Assembly: GCA_005880175.1 (NCBI GenBank)
Contig: VBJR01000375.1
Span: forward strand, 1 to 9,365
Length of the DNA stretch: 9,365 nucleotides
Source of the DNA: Chloroflexota bacterium
GTDB lineage: Bacteria > Chloroflexota > Dormibacteria > Dormibacterales > Dormibacteraceae
Direction: 5' to 3'
Position numbers and translations under genes: made by a program. How positions within the stretch are numbered: position 1 is the stretch's first letter; each line of letters opens with the position of its first letter. The notes under the pieces are model-generated. The model did no database searches. It saw only the letters and a program-made list of their open reading frames with translations, and was not told the origin of the DNA. Shown here in pieces: positions 1-6,850 of this stretch.

Positions 1-881
1 AGGGCGCCTCCCTGGACCCGCTGACCGCAGAACTCGATCGCCGTCTCCAGCGCGTGCCGGGCGACGCCCGTCGAGATCGCGGCCACCGACGGCCGCGCCA
101 TGTTGCCCTGGGCCACCAGGATGCTCAGGCCGTCGCCCTCGCCGCCGACCACGTTCTCGGCCGGGACGCGGACGTCCTCGAAGAGCAGCTCCCCGCCGAG
201 GCAGGCCCGGTAGCCCATCTTGTCGGCCACCGGCCCCCGGGTCACGCCCGGGGAGTCGAGCGGCACGATCAGGCACGTCAGGCCCTCGTCCGGCCGGACG
301 CCCTCCATCGTCCCGAAGACGCTGGCGAAGTTGGCCACGGTCGCGTTGGTGATCACGCGCTTGTGACCGTTCAGGACGTACTCGTCGCCGTCGCGCCGGA
401 TCGTCGTCATCCCGTACGCGTGGCGGACGTTCTGCGGGACGACCAGGTCGAGCCCGGCCTCCTGGTCGCAGATCGCGTTGCACGCGAGGATCGCGTCGTC
501 CCCGCCGAAGAGCGGCAGGAACCGCGCCTGGAGCTGGGGATCGCCGGAGAGCAGGATCGGGCCCTGCGCCAGCATCGTCGCCCCGAAGACGAGGGCCACG
601 CCCGGGCAGGCCGCGGCCAGCTCCTCCATGGCCAGGGTCACGCCGACCAGGCCCACGCCCATCCCGCCGAACTCCTTCGGCAGGACCGCGCGGGTGAGGC
701 CGAGCCGGTGGCCCTGGTGGACGACGTCCCAGGCGAAGTGGTCGTGCGCCTCCTGGTCCAGCTCCAGCGCGCGCGGCGCCACCACCTTCCTGGCGTACTC
801 GCGCACCCGGTCCCGGAAGCGCTGGACCTCGGGCGGAAACGTGTCGAAGTTGAGCTCGGCCGGCCGTTCGATCGTGAGCAT
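1..881 (-). CDS. Acyl-CoA dehydrogenase family protein (3' end beyond window)
   Basis: Translating the minus strand from the ATG at 881 gives 293 residues with no stop before the window edge. This covers the N-terminal helical domain, the middle beta domain and the start of the C-terminal domain of a roughly 380-residue acyl-CoA dehydrogenase. Visible family signatures are PKEFGG (68-73), NGHKRVITNA (171-180), a DKMGYRA stretch (220-226) and the FEDVRVPAENVVG segment (234-246). The family uses FAD to oxidise the alpha-beta bond of acyl thioesters; the catalytic Glu normally lies near residue 365, outside the window, so activity cannot be judged. The usual FAD/substrate loop T-E-x-x-A-G-S-D reads CDQEAGLD here (138-145), losing Thr and Ser. 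The start lies 11 nt after the stop of the SCP2-like gene, with a weak GAGG overlapping that stop, so it is the fourth gene of the operon. Within a biosynthetic cassette it may desaturate or oxidise a carrier- or CoA-bound intermediate rather than act in beta-oxidation; that is inference. Confidence 0.9.
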   Translation of the reverse strand, partial: MLTIERPAELNFDTFPPEVQRFRDRVREYARKVVAPRALELDQEAHDHFAWDVVHQGHRLGLTRAVLPKEFGGMGVGLVGVTLAMEELAAACPGVALVFGATMLAQGPILLSGDPQLQARFLPLFGGDDAILACNAICDQEAGLDLVVPQNVRHAYGMTTIRRDGDEYVLNGHKRVITNATVANFASVFGTMEGVRPDEGLTCLIVPLDSPGVTRGPVADKMGYRACLGGELLFEDVRVPAENVVGGEGDGLSILVAQGNMARPSVAAISTGVARHALETAIEFCGQRVQGGA

Positions 882-892
882 GCGGGCCGGCC

Positions 893-1216
893 TCAGCTGG
901 CGACGCCGCACGAGGCGGCGATCTCCGGGTAGCGGTCGAACGCCGGCCGCAGGATCGGCATCAGCTTGCCCATCCACAGCGAGTGCGCCGTGTCGCAGGA
1001 CATGCTCACGGTGATGGAGGACTCGTCGGGGACCTGGTCGCCCATCAGCAGTCCGTCCGGCGACAGGAAGATCCGGCAGTCCGGCTTGGTGTGGATCAGC
1101 CGGGCGGTGAGGCCGCTCGCGCGCAGGCGCGTGGTGAACGTCTCGTCCTGCATGAGGATCTGGAACAGGGTGCCGAACACGTGCTCGGCCTGGGCGGTGT
1201 TTTCGTAGAGAGCCAT
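893..1216 (-). CDS. Short SCP2-like (sterol carrier protein 2 fold) protein
   Basis: A 107-residue protein resembling stand-alone actinobacterial SCP2-like proteins, which bind hydrophobic ligands or acyl chains. The match rests on the N-terminal helix with FGTLFQIL (14-21), the LRASGLTARL segment (31-40), the strand-like ITVSMSCDTAH (68-78) followed by LWMGKL (80-85), and a C-terminal LRPAFDRYPEI (89-99). In family members I recall, about 20 residues (a strand plus a Gly/Lys-rich turn) separate the GKL and LxPxxxRY motifs; here they are adjacent, as if that segment had been deleted. There is no signal peptide or membrane segment, so it is expected to be cytoplasmic. Its start is fixed by AGGAGG (1228-1233), which overlaps the ThiF TAG stop and lies 11 nt before the ATG. 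It sits between the ThiF-like and dehydrogenase genes and may hold or present the pathway's hydrophobic intermediate. The family call is from memory and moderate. Confidence 0.68.
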   Translation of the reverse strand: MALYENTAQAEHVFGTLFQILMQDETFTTRLRASGLTARLIHTKPDCRIFLSPDGLLMGDQVPDESSITVSMSCDTAHSLWMGKLMPILRPAFDRYPEIAASCGVAS

Positions 1217-1231
1217 CGCGTCGCGTTCCTC

Positions 1232-2113
1232 CTAACTGGCCTTCATGAGCTTGGCCAGGGCGCTGGCCATCAGCAGGGGGCGGCGCACGCGGGCCGACCA
1301 TCTCGGCGCCGCCGGCCGCACCTGCTGGTACAGGTCGACGTAGATGTGCTTGCGCACCGGCTGACCGGTGAGGAGCTGCGCCACCACGTGGGCGGCGATG
1401 GCCCCGAACAGATCGGCCGCGTAGACGAGCTGGGGGAAGGAGAAGTCCGGGTTGCGCAGGTTGGAGGACGCGAGCCGGACCATCTCCAGGGGCACGAAGC
1501 GCACGGGAACCATCCGCTTCAGCAGCTGCCACATCCCGAGCTGGTCGAGGTCCGCGGCCGTCAGCTGGCCGTCGAACACGCGGCGCACGACGCGGTAGTC
1601 GTAGCAGCGCACGTACTGGGCGCCGGCCATGTCCCAGCCCGTCACCAGCGGCAGCCGCAGCCGGTGCGCGTGCTGGTGGAGCAGGAACTTGGCCCGCAGA
1701 CCCGCCTGCGTGGTCACGTCGACGCCGTCCACGATGGCGTCGCACGACTCGGTCAGCCGTTCGACGGTGGCCGGCGTGACGCCTTCGCTGAAGGCCGCCA
1801 CGTGGGCCGAGGGGTTGATGGCGCGGACGCGGTCGGCCGCCACCTCGGCCTTGTTGCGACCGACGTCGGCCAGCGTCGCGTTCTGCCGGTTGAGGTTGTT
1901 CAGCTCGTACTCACCGGGATCGGCGAGCGTGAGGTGCTGCACGCCCAGGCGCGCCAGCGGCTCGACGGCGGCTCCGCCGATGGATCCGCAGCCGGCGACG
2001 AGCACGTTGGCGCTCGCCAGCATGTCCTGGTCGGCCGGCGTGACGACCCCCGCGTTGCGCCTGGTCAGCTCCGCGTAGAAGACGGAAGCGTCCGCGAGCG
2101 ATGTGGCGGTCAT
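1232..2113 (-). CDS. ThiF/MoeB/HesA-family adenylyltransferase
   Basis: A 293-residue protein with an E1-like Rossmann adenylation domain. Visible motifs are VLVAGCGSIGG (37-47, the GxGxxG nucleotide loop), acidic LADPGEYE (63-70), the NNLNRQ signature (72-77, with the adenylation Arg) and GRNKAEVAADRV (85-96, with the conserved Lys), followed by DAIVDGVDV (125-133). The family activates carboxylates, such as ubiquitin-like C-termini or peptide and small-molecule acids, as acyl-AMP. There are no CxxC zinc pairs and no obvious catalytic Cys in the second half, so a plain adenylyltransferase is more likely than a sulfur-transfer or E1 thioester enzyme. The C-terminal ~130 residues, including YVRCYDYRVV and a basic tail, are not recognised. 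The ATG at 2113 overlaps the oxygenase TGA as ATGA, and the upstream extension of this frame reads only shadow sequence, so this start is preferred. No ubiquitin-like partner or E2 is visible nearby. Confidence 0.88.
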   Translation of the reverse strand: MTATSLADASVFYAELTRRNAGVVTPADQDMLASANVLVAGCGSIGGAAVEPLARLGVQHLTLADPGEYELNNLNRQNATLADVGRNKAEVAADRVRAINPSAHVAAFSEGVTPATVERLTESCDAIVDGVDVTTQAGLRAKFLLHQHAHRLRLPLVTGWDMAGAQYVRCYDYRVVRRVFDGQLTAADLDQLGMWQLLKRMVPVRFVPLEMVRLASSNLRNPDFSFPQLVYAADLFGAIAAHVVAQLLTGQPVRKHIYVDLYQQVRPAAPRWSARVRRPLLMASALAKLMKAS

Positions 2114-3225
2114 GTTGCGGAAGCGGCCCCGGTCAGCGGCCGGTGGACGCGGGAATCGGGGAATCGGTGGGCGTTCGACGCGCGCAGGTCGGCGACCGCG
2201 AAGCAGCGGCGGAGCCAGCGGTCCTGCCCGTCGTAGCGGGGAGCGAAGCCGGTCCGGCCGTGCAGCGCCTTGCGGTTGTCGATGATCAGCATGTCGCCGG
2301 GCTGCAGGACGACGCCGACCAGGGACGTCCGCATCGCCTCGCGCAGCGACTCGAAGGCGGCCGCCGCCTCGTCGGTCATCGGCTCCATCGCGTGAAAGTC
2401 GGCGCACAGATCGGGGTCGCTCGGGCAGCCGGTCAGCACCGCCAGCGGCGCCGAGTACGACTGCACGTCCGTGCCGACGAACGAGCTCGACAGTCGGATG
2501 CGGAACAGGGGCTGGCGCAGCGTCTCCACGTGGTCCGGCGAGAGCTCACTGACCACGGAGCGGATCCCGCACGCCACGGTCATGGCCTTCCGCTCGTGGT
2601 CGGCGCGAAGGCAGAGCAGGCTGATGAAGTCCGGCTTGTGGGGATGGAAGCCGTCCTCGGTGTGCAGCTCCAGCAGGCAGCTCCCCGTGTTCTCCTGGCG
2701 GCTCTCCGCGCCCGGCACCGGACTGATGTCCTGGATCAGGCGTCCGTCCTTCTCGTCCGCGTAGGCGATCACGTCGCCCAGGACGCTCATCACCATCAGC
2801 TGGACGACCGTGCTCCGGGAGAGCTCGTGCCAGGCTCCGTGGAACGCCCCTCGCTCGGGCGTGCTCGGCAGCGGCTCATCGACGGGCAGGCCCCGCAGGA
2901 TCATGATGCCGTCGCGGGTGCCGGCCAGGCGGAAGCCCACCAGGGCCGCGACCAGGTCGGGACAGGCCCGGCGAATCGCGACCTCGACCTCGACCAGGAA
3001 CCGGTGATCGTCGATGCCGGGCAGCTCGCGATGCTGCGTCGCGAGGCGGTGCGCGGCATATGCCAGGTCCGCGGACTCCAGCGCCCCGAGCTCGACTCCC
3101 TGCCCCCTCGGTACCGCTATCGTCCAGGATCGTCCCGCGAGGTCGCGCACCGATCTCGGGGCGTCGGGCGACTGACCTTCTAGCCCGCAGTCGTCAACGG
3201 GCGTCCAAACGTTACCACTGGTCAA
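2110..3225 (-). CDS. AsnO/VioC-like Fe(II)/2-oxoglutarate-dependent amino-acid oxygenase (TauD/clavaminate synthase superfamily)
   Basis: A 371-residue protein, close to the length of AsnO and VioC, which beta-hydroxylate free Asn or Arg in peptide-antibiotic pathways. The iron ligands are visible as HTED (His188, Glu190, the HxE form typical of this subgroup) and the distal LHGR (His322). An RWLRR stretch (336-340) follows about 14 residues later and should hold the 2-oxoglutarate-binding Arg. Family context motifs HPHKPD (194-199), LLCLRADH (203-210) and LQPGDMLIIDNRKALHG (307-323) are all present. TTG is chosen as start because GGGAGGA (3232-3238) ends 6 nt upstream of it; the frame stays open to an ATG at 3420, but that extension is Cys/Arg-rich, lacks family resemblance and would cross the intergenic region. 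It is the first gene of the operon and overlaps the ThiF gene by 4 nt. The likely reaction is beta-hydroxylation of an amino acid or a related oxidation; the substrate cannot be read from the sequence. Confidence 0.88.
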   Translation of the reverse strand: MTSGNVWTPVDDCGLEGQSPDAPRSVRDLAGRSWTIAVPRGQGVELGALESADLAYAAHRLATQHRELPGIDDHRFLVEVEVAIRRACPDLVAALVGFRLAGTRDGIMILRGLPVDEPLPSTPERGAFHGAWHELSRSTVVQLMVMSVLGDVIAYADEKDGRLIQDISPVPGAESRQENTGSCLLELHTEDGFHPHKPDFISLLCLRADHERKAMTVACGIRSVVSELSPDHVETLRQPLFRIRLSSSFVGTDVQSYSAPLAVLTGCPSDPDLCADFHAMEPMTDEAAAAFESLREAMRTSLVGVVLQPGDMLIIDNRKALHGRTGFAPRYDGQDRWLRRCFAVADLRASNAHRFPDSRVHRPLTGAASAT

Positions 3226-3231
3226 CGATGT

Positions 3232-3238
3232 TCCTCCC
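3232..3238 (-). promoter_or_regulatory. Ribosome binding site that selects a TTG start
   Basis: On the minus strand GGGAGGA is followed by 6 nt and then TTG at 3225. It is the strongest Shine-Dalgarno in this part of the frame. The next candidate, a GTG 25 codons further in, has only a poor GAGA upstream, so this site argues for the TTG start of the oxygenase. Confidence 0.75.
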
Positions 3239-3371
3239 AGGCCCTCGTGGCGAAGACACTTGCGTCCCGTGCAGCGAGTGGCCCAGTCTATGCGGGCTGA
3301 CAATGCCCGTCTACCGACACCTACACGGTTATGCCTACAGTTGGTCCCACAGCGTCGATCGTGTGCGCCAA

Positions 3372-3387
3372 ACGATGAAGGCATCGT
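3372..3387. repeat. Perfect 6-bp inverted repeat, possible regulator operator
   Basis: ACGATG and CATCGT are exact reverse complements separated by AAGG, and a direct repeat of GCATCG follows at 3390-3395. The size and spacing suit a dimeric XRE-type HTH, and the divergent regulator carries one. It could also be chance. Confidence 0.35.
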
Positions 3388-3540
3388 GCGCATCGCATGA
3401 AGAGGGCGAGATGTCGGCACTCACGCAGTGGTACAGCTGCCCATGGGACTACCGAATCCGCCCAGTCGCGCATGGGAGGCCCGCCCGTAGTCTGGATCAC
3501 TGCCTGACAGCCGCACGCCGTCACCATCCCCTCCGAGCAG

Positions 3541-6042
3541 ATGAACGCCGAAGAATCCGCTGATCGTCGTCAGGGAGCCGGCGACGGCCGGGGGGCCACG
3601 TTCGGCGAGCTCCTGCGACGGTATCGGCAGGCCGCGAACCTCACACAGCAGGATCTGGCAGATCGCTCGCGTCTGAGCATGCAGGCGATCGGAGCGCTGG
3701 AGCGCGGCGAGCGGCAGCGGCCCTATCGAGCCACCGTCGACCTGCTGGCTCGCGCGCTGAGCCTGTCAGCCGCGCAGCTCGAGCTGTTCGCGGCGGCGAG
3801 CCGCGGCCCTCGCGCTCCGCGCCGGTCCGGCGGGGCCGGCGACGCGACGACGGCCACCCGCCTCCCGACGCCGCCGACGCCGCTGATCGGGCGCGGCGAC
3901 GACGTCCTGCGGGTCTGCGCGCTGTTCACCGGGTCCGACGCCCGGCTGGTCACGCTCACCGGGCCGGCCGGCGTGGGCAAGTCGCGGATCGGGCTGGCGG
4001 TCGCGTCGCGGCTGGCCGCGCACTGCGACGCGGACGTCGTGCCGGTGTCCCTCGGCACGATCGGCGACCCGGAGCTCGTCGGGGGAGCCATCAGGGCGGC
4101 GCTGGAGATCCCGGACAGCAGCCGGCAGCCGCTGATCGACACGCTCGCGGGCGCCCTGTGCACCCGGCGCATGCTGCTGCTGCTGGACGACTTCGAGCAC
4201 GTCCTGCCCGCGGCCGCGCTGGTGGCGGAGCTGCTCGTTCGCTGCCGCGACCTCCGCGTGCTGGTGACCAGCCGGGCCACGCTCAGGCTCCGCGGCGAGC
4301 ACGTGGTCCGCGTGTCGCCGCTGCCCGTGCCCGCGAGGACGGACTCCGGCGCGGAGATCTTCGCGAGCGCCTCGGTGGCGCTGTTCGTGCAGTGCGCTCA
4401 CGCGATCGACTCGGAGTTCACGCTGACACAGGAGAACGCGACCCTCGTCGCGGAGATCTGCCAGCGACTCGACGGGCTGCCGCTGGCGCTGGAGCTGGCC
4501 GCGGCGCAGACGAGGGTGCTGCCGCTGCCGCTCCTGCTCGAGCGCCTGGAGGACCGCCTCGGCGCCCTGGTCGGCGGGCCGCTCGATCAGCCCGCGCACC
4601 AGCGCACGATGCGTGCCACGCTGCAGTGGAGCTACGCGATGCTGACGGAGGGCGAGCAGGCCCTGTTCCGCCGCCTGGCGGTATTCGCCGGAGCGGCCGA
4701 CGTGGACGCGATCGCGGCCGTGTGCGAGGCGGCGGGCCCGCTCGACGGCGACGTCGTGGTCATGATCGCCGGCATCATCGACATGAGCCTCGTCCAGCGC
4801 GAGTCCAGCGACCGCGAGCTGCAGCTCACGATGCTGGACACCGTGCGCGAGTTCGCTGCCGAGATGCTGCGCCGCGCCGGTGAGCACGACGCGACCGCCG
4901 CCGCGTACGCCGGCTACTATCGCGACCTGGTCGCGACAGCGGAGTCGGCACTGTCAGGCGGAGAGCAGGCGTCGTGGCTGCGCAGGCTGGAGCGCGAGTA
5001 CGGCAACATTCACGCGGTCATCGCGACGGCCCGCTACAACGACGTGGACCTCGCGCTGCAGGTGGCCGCGCGCGCGTGGCGCTTCTGGCTGATGAGCGGC
5101 CGCTGGCGGGAAGGCGCGCGGTGGATCGACCAGCTGCTCGCGCTGGATGCGGAGGTGACACCGGCGACGCGGGCGCGGGCGCTGATGGCCGCCGGCAACC
5201 TGGCGTGGCGGAACGACTGGCGGATGGTACGACCGCTGTACGAGGAGAGCCTCGCGCTCTATCGCGAGCTCGGCGATCAGGCGTGGGTCGGTCGCGCGCT
5301 GAACGGTCTGGGGCTCGTGGCTCAGAAGGACGGCGATCACGAGGCCGCGGTCCAGCTGTTCGAGGACGCGCTGGCGCAGGTCGACGGCATCGAGGACCCG
5401 CAGGCCGTGGCGAACTGCATGGACAACCTGAGCGTCAGCCTGGGCGTGCTGGGCGACATGGACAGAGCGCTGGCAATGGTCGAGCGCGCGCGAGCGATCA
5501 GGGCGAGCATGTCGGACCAGCTGGCGGTGGCGCGATCGCACGTCACGATCGGCATGCTGCGGCTGCTGGCGGGCGACGCCGCCGCGGCGAAGGCGTCGCT
5601 GGAGGAGGCCGTGCGGATGGCCAGGGACCAGAAGGACAACATGACGCTGGCCCTCGGGCTGGCGCGCCTGGGCGGGGCGTTGCACCTGCTGGGCGAGGAC
5701 GGCGCGGCCGAGGCCGCCTACCAGGAGGCCATGGCGATCGCGGGGCGGGTCGGCGCGGCGCGCGCGATGGCGCTCACCATCGATGGCCTGGCCACGATGG
5801 CCGCCGATCGCCACGACCTGGAGCGCGCGGCCCAGCTGTTCGCGGCCGCCTCGACGGTCTGGGAGGGGATGGGCGCCCGCGCCGAGCTGGGCGCCGAGCA
5901 GCTGCGCTCGGAGGTCAGGCGCACGCTGGGCGAGGAGCGCTTCCAGGCGGCGGTCGGGCGGGCCCGGCAGCTCCCGCTCACCGAGCTGGTGCGCGACGCC
6001 GCTCAGCCCGATGTCGGGCCTCGAGCTCCGATGGCCCTATGA
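3541..6042 (+). CDS. XRE-family HTH / STAND (NB-ARC-like) ATPase / TPR transcriptional regulator
   Basis: An 833-residue multidomain regulator. Residues about 20-82 form an XRE/Cro-C1 helix-turn-helix (FGELLRRYRQ, LTQQDLADRS, IGALERGER). A linker leads to a STAND P-loop ATPase with Walker A GPAGVGKS (141-148), Walker B LLLLDDFE (212-219), a sensor VLVTSR (240-245) and the GLPLALELA motif (312-320) characteristic of NB-ARC/MalT-like proteins. A winged-helix region follows, and from about 480 to 800 there are helical TPR-like repeats (for example around YEESLALYRELGD and AVQLFEDALAQVD). In such proteins ligand or partner binding to the repeat domain, with ATP, is thought to switch DNA binding. 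The ATG at 3541 has only a weak GAG upstream, but the HTH begins about 20 residues in and no better start is seen. It is divergent from the oxygenase operon and probably controls it or itself; that is inference. No toxic effector domain is seen, so a defence STAND role is less likely. Confidence 0.9.
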   Translation: MNAEESADRRQGAGDGRGATFGELLRRYRQAANLTQQDLADRSRLSMQAIGALERGERQRPYRATVDLLARALSLSAAQLELFAAASRGPRAPRRSGGAGDATTATRLPTPPTPLIGRGDDVLRVCALFTGSDARLVTLTGPAGVGKSRIGLAVASRLAAHCDADVVPVSLGTIGDPELVGGAIRAALEIPDSSRQPLIDTLAGALCTRRMLLLLDDFEHVLPAAALVAELLVRCRDLRVLVTSRATLRLRGEHVVRVSPLPVPARTDSGAEIFASASVALFVQCAHAIDSEFTLTQENATLVAEICQRLDGLPLALELAAAQTRVLPLPLLLERLEDRLGALVGGPLDQPAHQRTMRATLQWSYAMLTEGEQALFRRLAVFAGAADVDAIAAVCEAAGPLDGDVVVMIAGIIDMSLVQRESSDRELQLTMLDTVREFAAEMLRRAGEHDATAAAYAGYYRDLVATAESALSGGEQASWLRRLEREYGNIHAVIATARYNDVDLALQVAARAWRFWLMSGRWREGARWIDQLLALDAEVTPATRARALMAAGNLAWRNDWRMVRPLYEESLALYRELGDQAWVGRALNGLGLVAQKDGDHEAAVQLFEDALAQVDGIEDPQAVANCMDNLSVSLGVLGDMDRALAMVERARAIRASMSDQLAVARSHVTIGMLRLLAGDAAAAKASLEEAVRMARDQKDNMTLALGLARLGGALHLLGEDGAAEAAYQEAMAIAGRVGAARAMALTIDGLATMAADRHDLERAAQLFAAASTVWEGMGARAELGAEQLRSEVRRTLGEERFQAAVGRARQLPLTELVRDAAQPDVGPRAPMAL

Positions 6043-6098
6043 TCCGGTCCGTTCCCAGGTTCATAGCGGCGCCGGGCGCCGAGGGAGGCAGGTCGGCC

Positions 6099-6734
6099 AT
6101 GCGGATCACGGAGATCGTCGAGGTCGGGTCGGCGGCGGAGCTGCGCGAGCTGGTCGGGGTGCCGGCGGAGCGCGCCGTGAAGAAGGTGCGGGCCAGCCTG
6201 CATCCGCACCAGCGGTCGTGGATCGAGGCGTCGCCCTACTTCGTGATCGCCACCTCGGACGCATCCGGCCGCTGCGACGCCTCGCCCAAGGGCGACCCGC
6301 CCGGGTCCGTGCGGGTGCTCGACGACGCGACGCTCGCGATCCCGGATCGTCCGGGCAACCGGCGCGTCGACAGCTTCCTCAACGTGCTGGCCAACCCGCA
6401 CGTCGCGCTGATCTTCCTGGTGCCGGGCCGGCTGGACACGCTGCGGGTCAACGGCCGTGCCCGGCTGGTCCGCGACGCGCCGTTCTACGACGACCTCGTC
6501 GTCAACGGGCACCGGCCCAGCCTGGCGCTGCTGGTGGAGATCGAGGAGGTGTACTTCCACTGCCCCAAGGCGTCGATGCGATCGTCACTGTGGGAGCCGG
6601 AGACGTGGCCCGACCCGGCCTCGCTGCCCTCGACGGCGTGTCTCGCGAAGGACGTCGTCGAGGGGCCTGAGAGCCTGGAGGAGTTGGAGCGCTACTACTC
6701 ACCGGAGCAGTACGAGCGGAAGCTGTACGGCTGA
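6099..6734 (+). CDS. Pyridoxamine 5'-phosphate oxidase-like FMN-binding protein (MSMEG_1061/DR2398 type)
   Basis: A 211-residue split-barrel flavoprotein. Hallmarks of this subgroup are visible in order: SPYFVIATSDASG (45-57), ASPKGDPPG (61-69), VLDDATLAIPDRPGNRR (73-89), the LNVLANPHVALIFLVPG strand pair (94-110), TLRVNGRARL (114-123) and a late YFHCPKASMRSSLW (152-165). The fold binds FMN or a related cofactor; substrates of this subgroup are largely unknown, and it is probably not the vitamin B6 enzyme. GGGAGG lies 10 nt upstream of the chosen ATG. An in-frame ATG at 6039 overlaps the regulator stop as ATGA and would add 20 residues, but it has a poor ribosome site and the extra sequence does not look like the family. 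The gene follows the regulator by 56 nt on the same strand and may be co-transcribed. A GC-rich hairpin lies 19 nt after its stop. Confidence 0.9.
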   Translation: MRITEIVEVGSAAELRELVGVPAERAVKKVRASLHPHQRSWIEASPYFVIATSDASGRCDASPKGDPPGSVRVLDDATLAIPDRPGNRRVDSFLNVLANPHVALIFLVPGRLDTLRVNGRARLVRDAPFYDDLVVNGHRPSLALLVEIEEVYFHCPKASMRSSLWEPETWPDPASLPSTACLAKDVVEGPESLEELERYYSPEQYERKLYG

Positions 6735-6752
6735 CGGCGGGCGGCACGAACT

Positions 6753-6769
6753 CGGGACGAGCCGTCCCG
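6753..6769 (+). terminator. GC-rich hairpin after the flavoprotein gene
   Basis: CGGGACG and CGTCCCG pair perfectly (7 bp) around an AGC loop, 19 nt after the stop codon. No T-tract follows, so this would be a U-less terminator of the kind proposed for high-GC bacteria, or simply a 3'-end stabiliser. Confidence 0.45.
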
Positions 6770-6774
6770 GTGAC

Positions 6775-6850
6775 TGGCGCGATATATGCCCGCCTGGCTC
6801 AAAGGACAGAGCGCATCGCTTCGCACCCTGTGAGGGGTCGCCGGATTCGC
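6775..6850 (+). repeat. tRNA-Arg-like degenerate repeat, left copy
   Basis: A conserved 5' flank TGGCGCGATA (6775-6784) leads into a tRNA-like segment from 6788. It has an acceptor-like GCCCGCC, a D-arm GCTC-AAAGGACA-GAGC with perfect stem pairing, an anticodon-arm-like CTTCGCA loop and the GAGGGGTCGCCGGATTCG remnant of a T-arm. The 3' acceptor strand does not pair with the 5' strand, and the anticodon stem and T-arm are broken, so it should not fold as a working tRNA. It aligns with the copy at 8386 over about 75 bp with a handful of substitutions and small indels. Confidence 0.6.

Larger units (their letters stand above)
3226..3540. promoter_or_regulatory. Divergent intergenic region with candidate operators
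   Basis: About 315 bp separate the oxygenase operon (minus) from the XRE-STAND regulator gene (plus), and the stretch is visibly less GC-rich than the flanking genes. No credible ORF is seen. Repeats present are a direct repeat GCCCAGTCTA (3281-3290) and GCCCGTCTA (3305-3313), 24 bp apart start to start; an inverted repeat CGGGC-7 bp-GCCCG between them (about 3294-3309); and a perfect inverted repeat ACGATG-AAGG-CATCGT (3372-3387) followed by a second GCATCG at 3390. Weak TAnnnT-type -10 candidates are TAGACT (minus, 3290-3285) and TAGTCT (plus, 3488-3493), but neither has a convincing -35. Promoters for both directions must lie here or nearby; their exact position is not resolved. Confidence 0.6.

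Noticed and set aside
54..1014. Long plus-strand open frames over the dehydrogenase region
   Set aside because: The minus strand reads as a clear acyl-CoA dehydrogenase; the plus frames are Arg/His/Pro-rich without recognisable motifs, as expected of shadows in high-GC DNA.
1232..2113. Ubiquitin-like conjugation or antiphage (Bil/CBASS-type) system around the ThiF gene
   Set aside because: No Ubl, E2, JAB peptidase or cyclase gene is visible, and the neighbours are metabolic enzymes.
2114..2407. 98-residue N-terminal extension of the ThiF gene
   Set aside because: It is Arg/Pro-rich, overlaps the oxygenase catalytic region in another frame, and the ATGA overlap gives a better start.
3226..3420. 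65-residue N-terminal extension of the oxygenase up to an ATG at 3420
   Set aside because: The extension lies in the promoter region, has poor codon bias and no family resemblance, while TTG at 3225 has a strong ribosome site.
3541..6042. STAND NTPase as an Avs-like defence protein
   Set aside because: It has an N-terminal DNA-binding HTH and no nuclease, protease or membrane effector, so a transcription regulator is the simpler reading.
6039..6734. Start of the flavoprotein gene at 6039 (ATGA overlap with the regulator)
   Set aside because: Weak ribosome site and a non-family-like 20-residue extension; ATG at 6099 has GGGAGG upstream.
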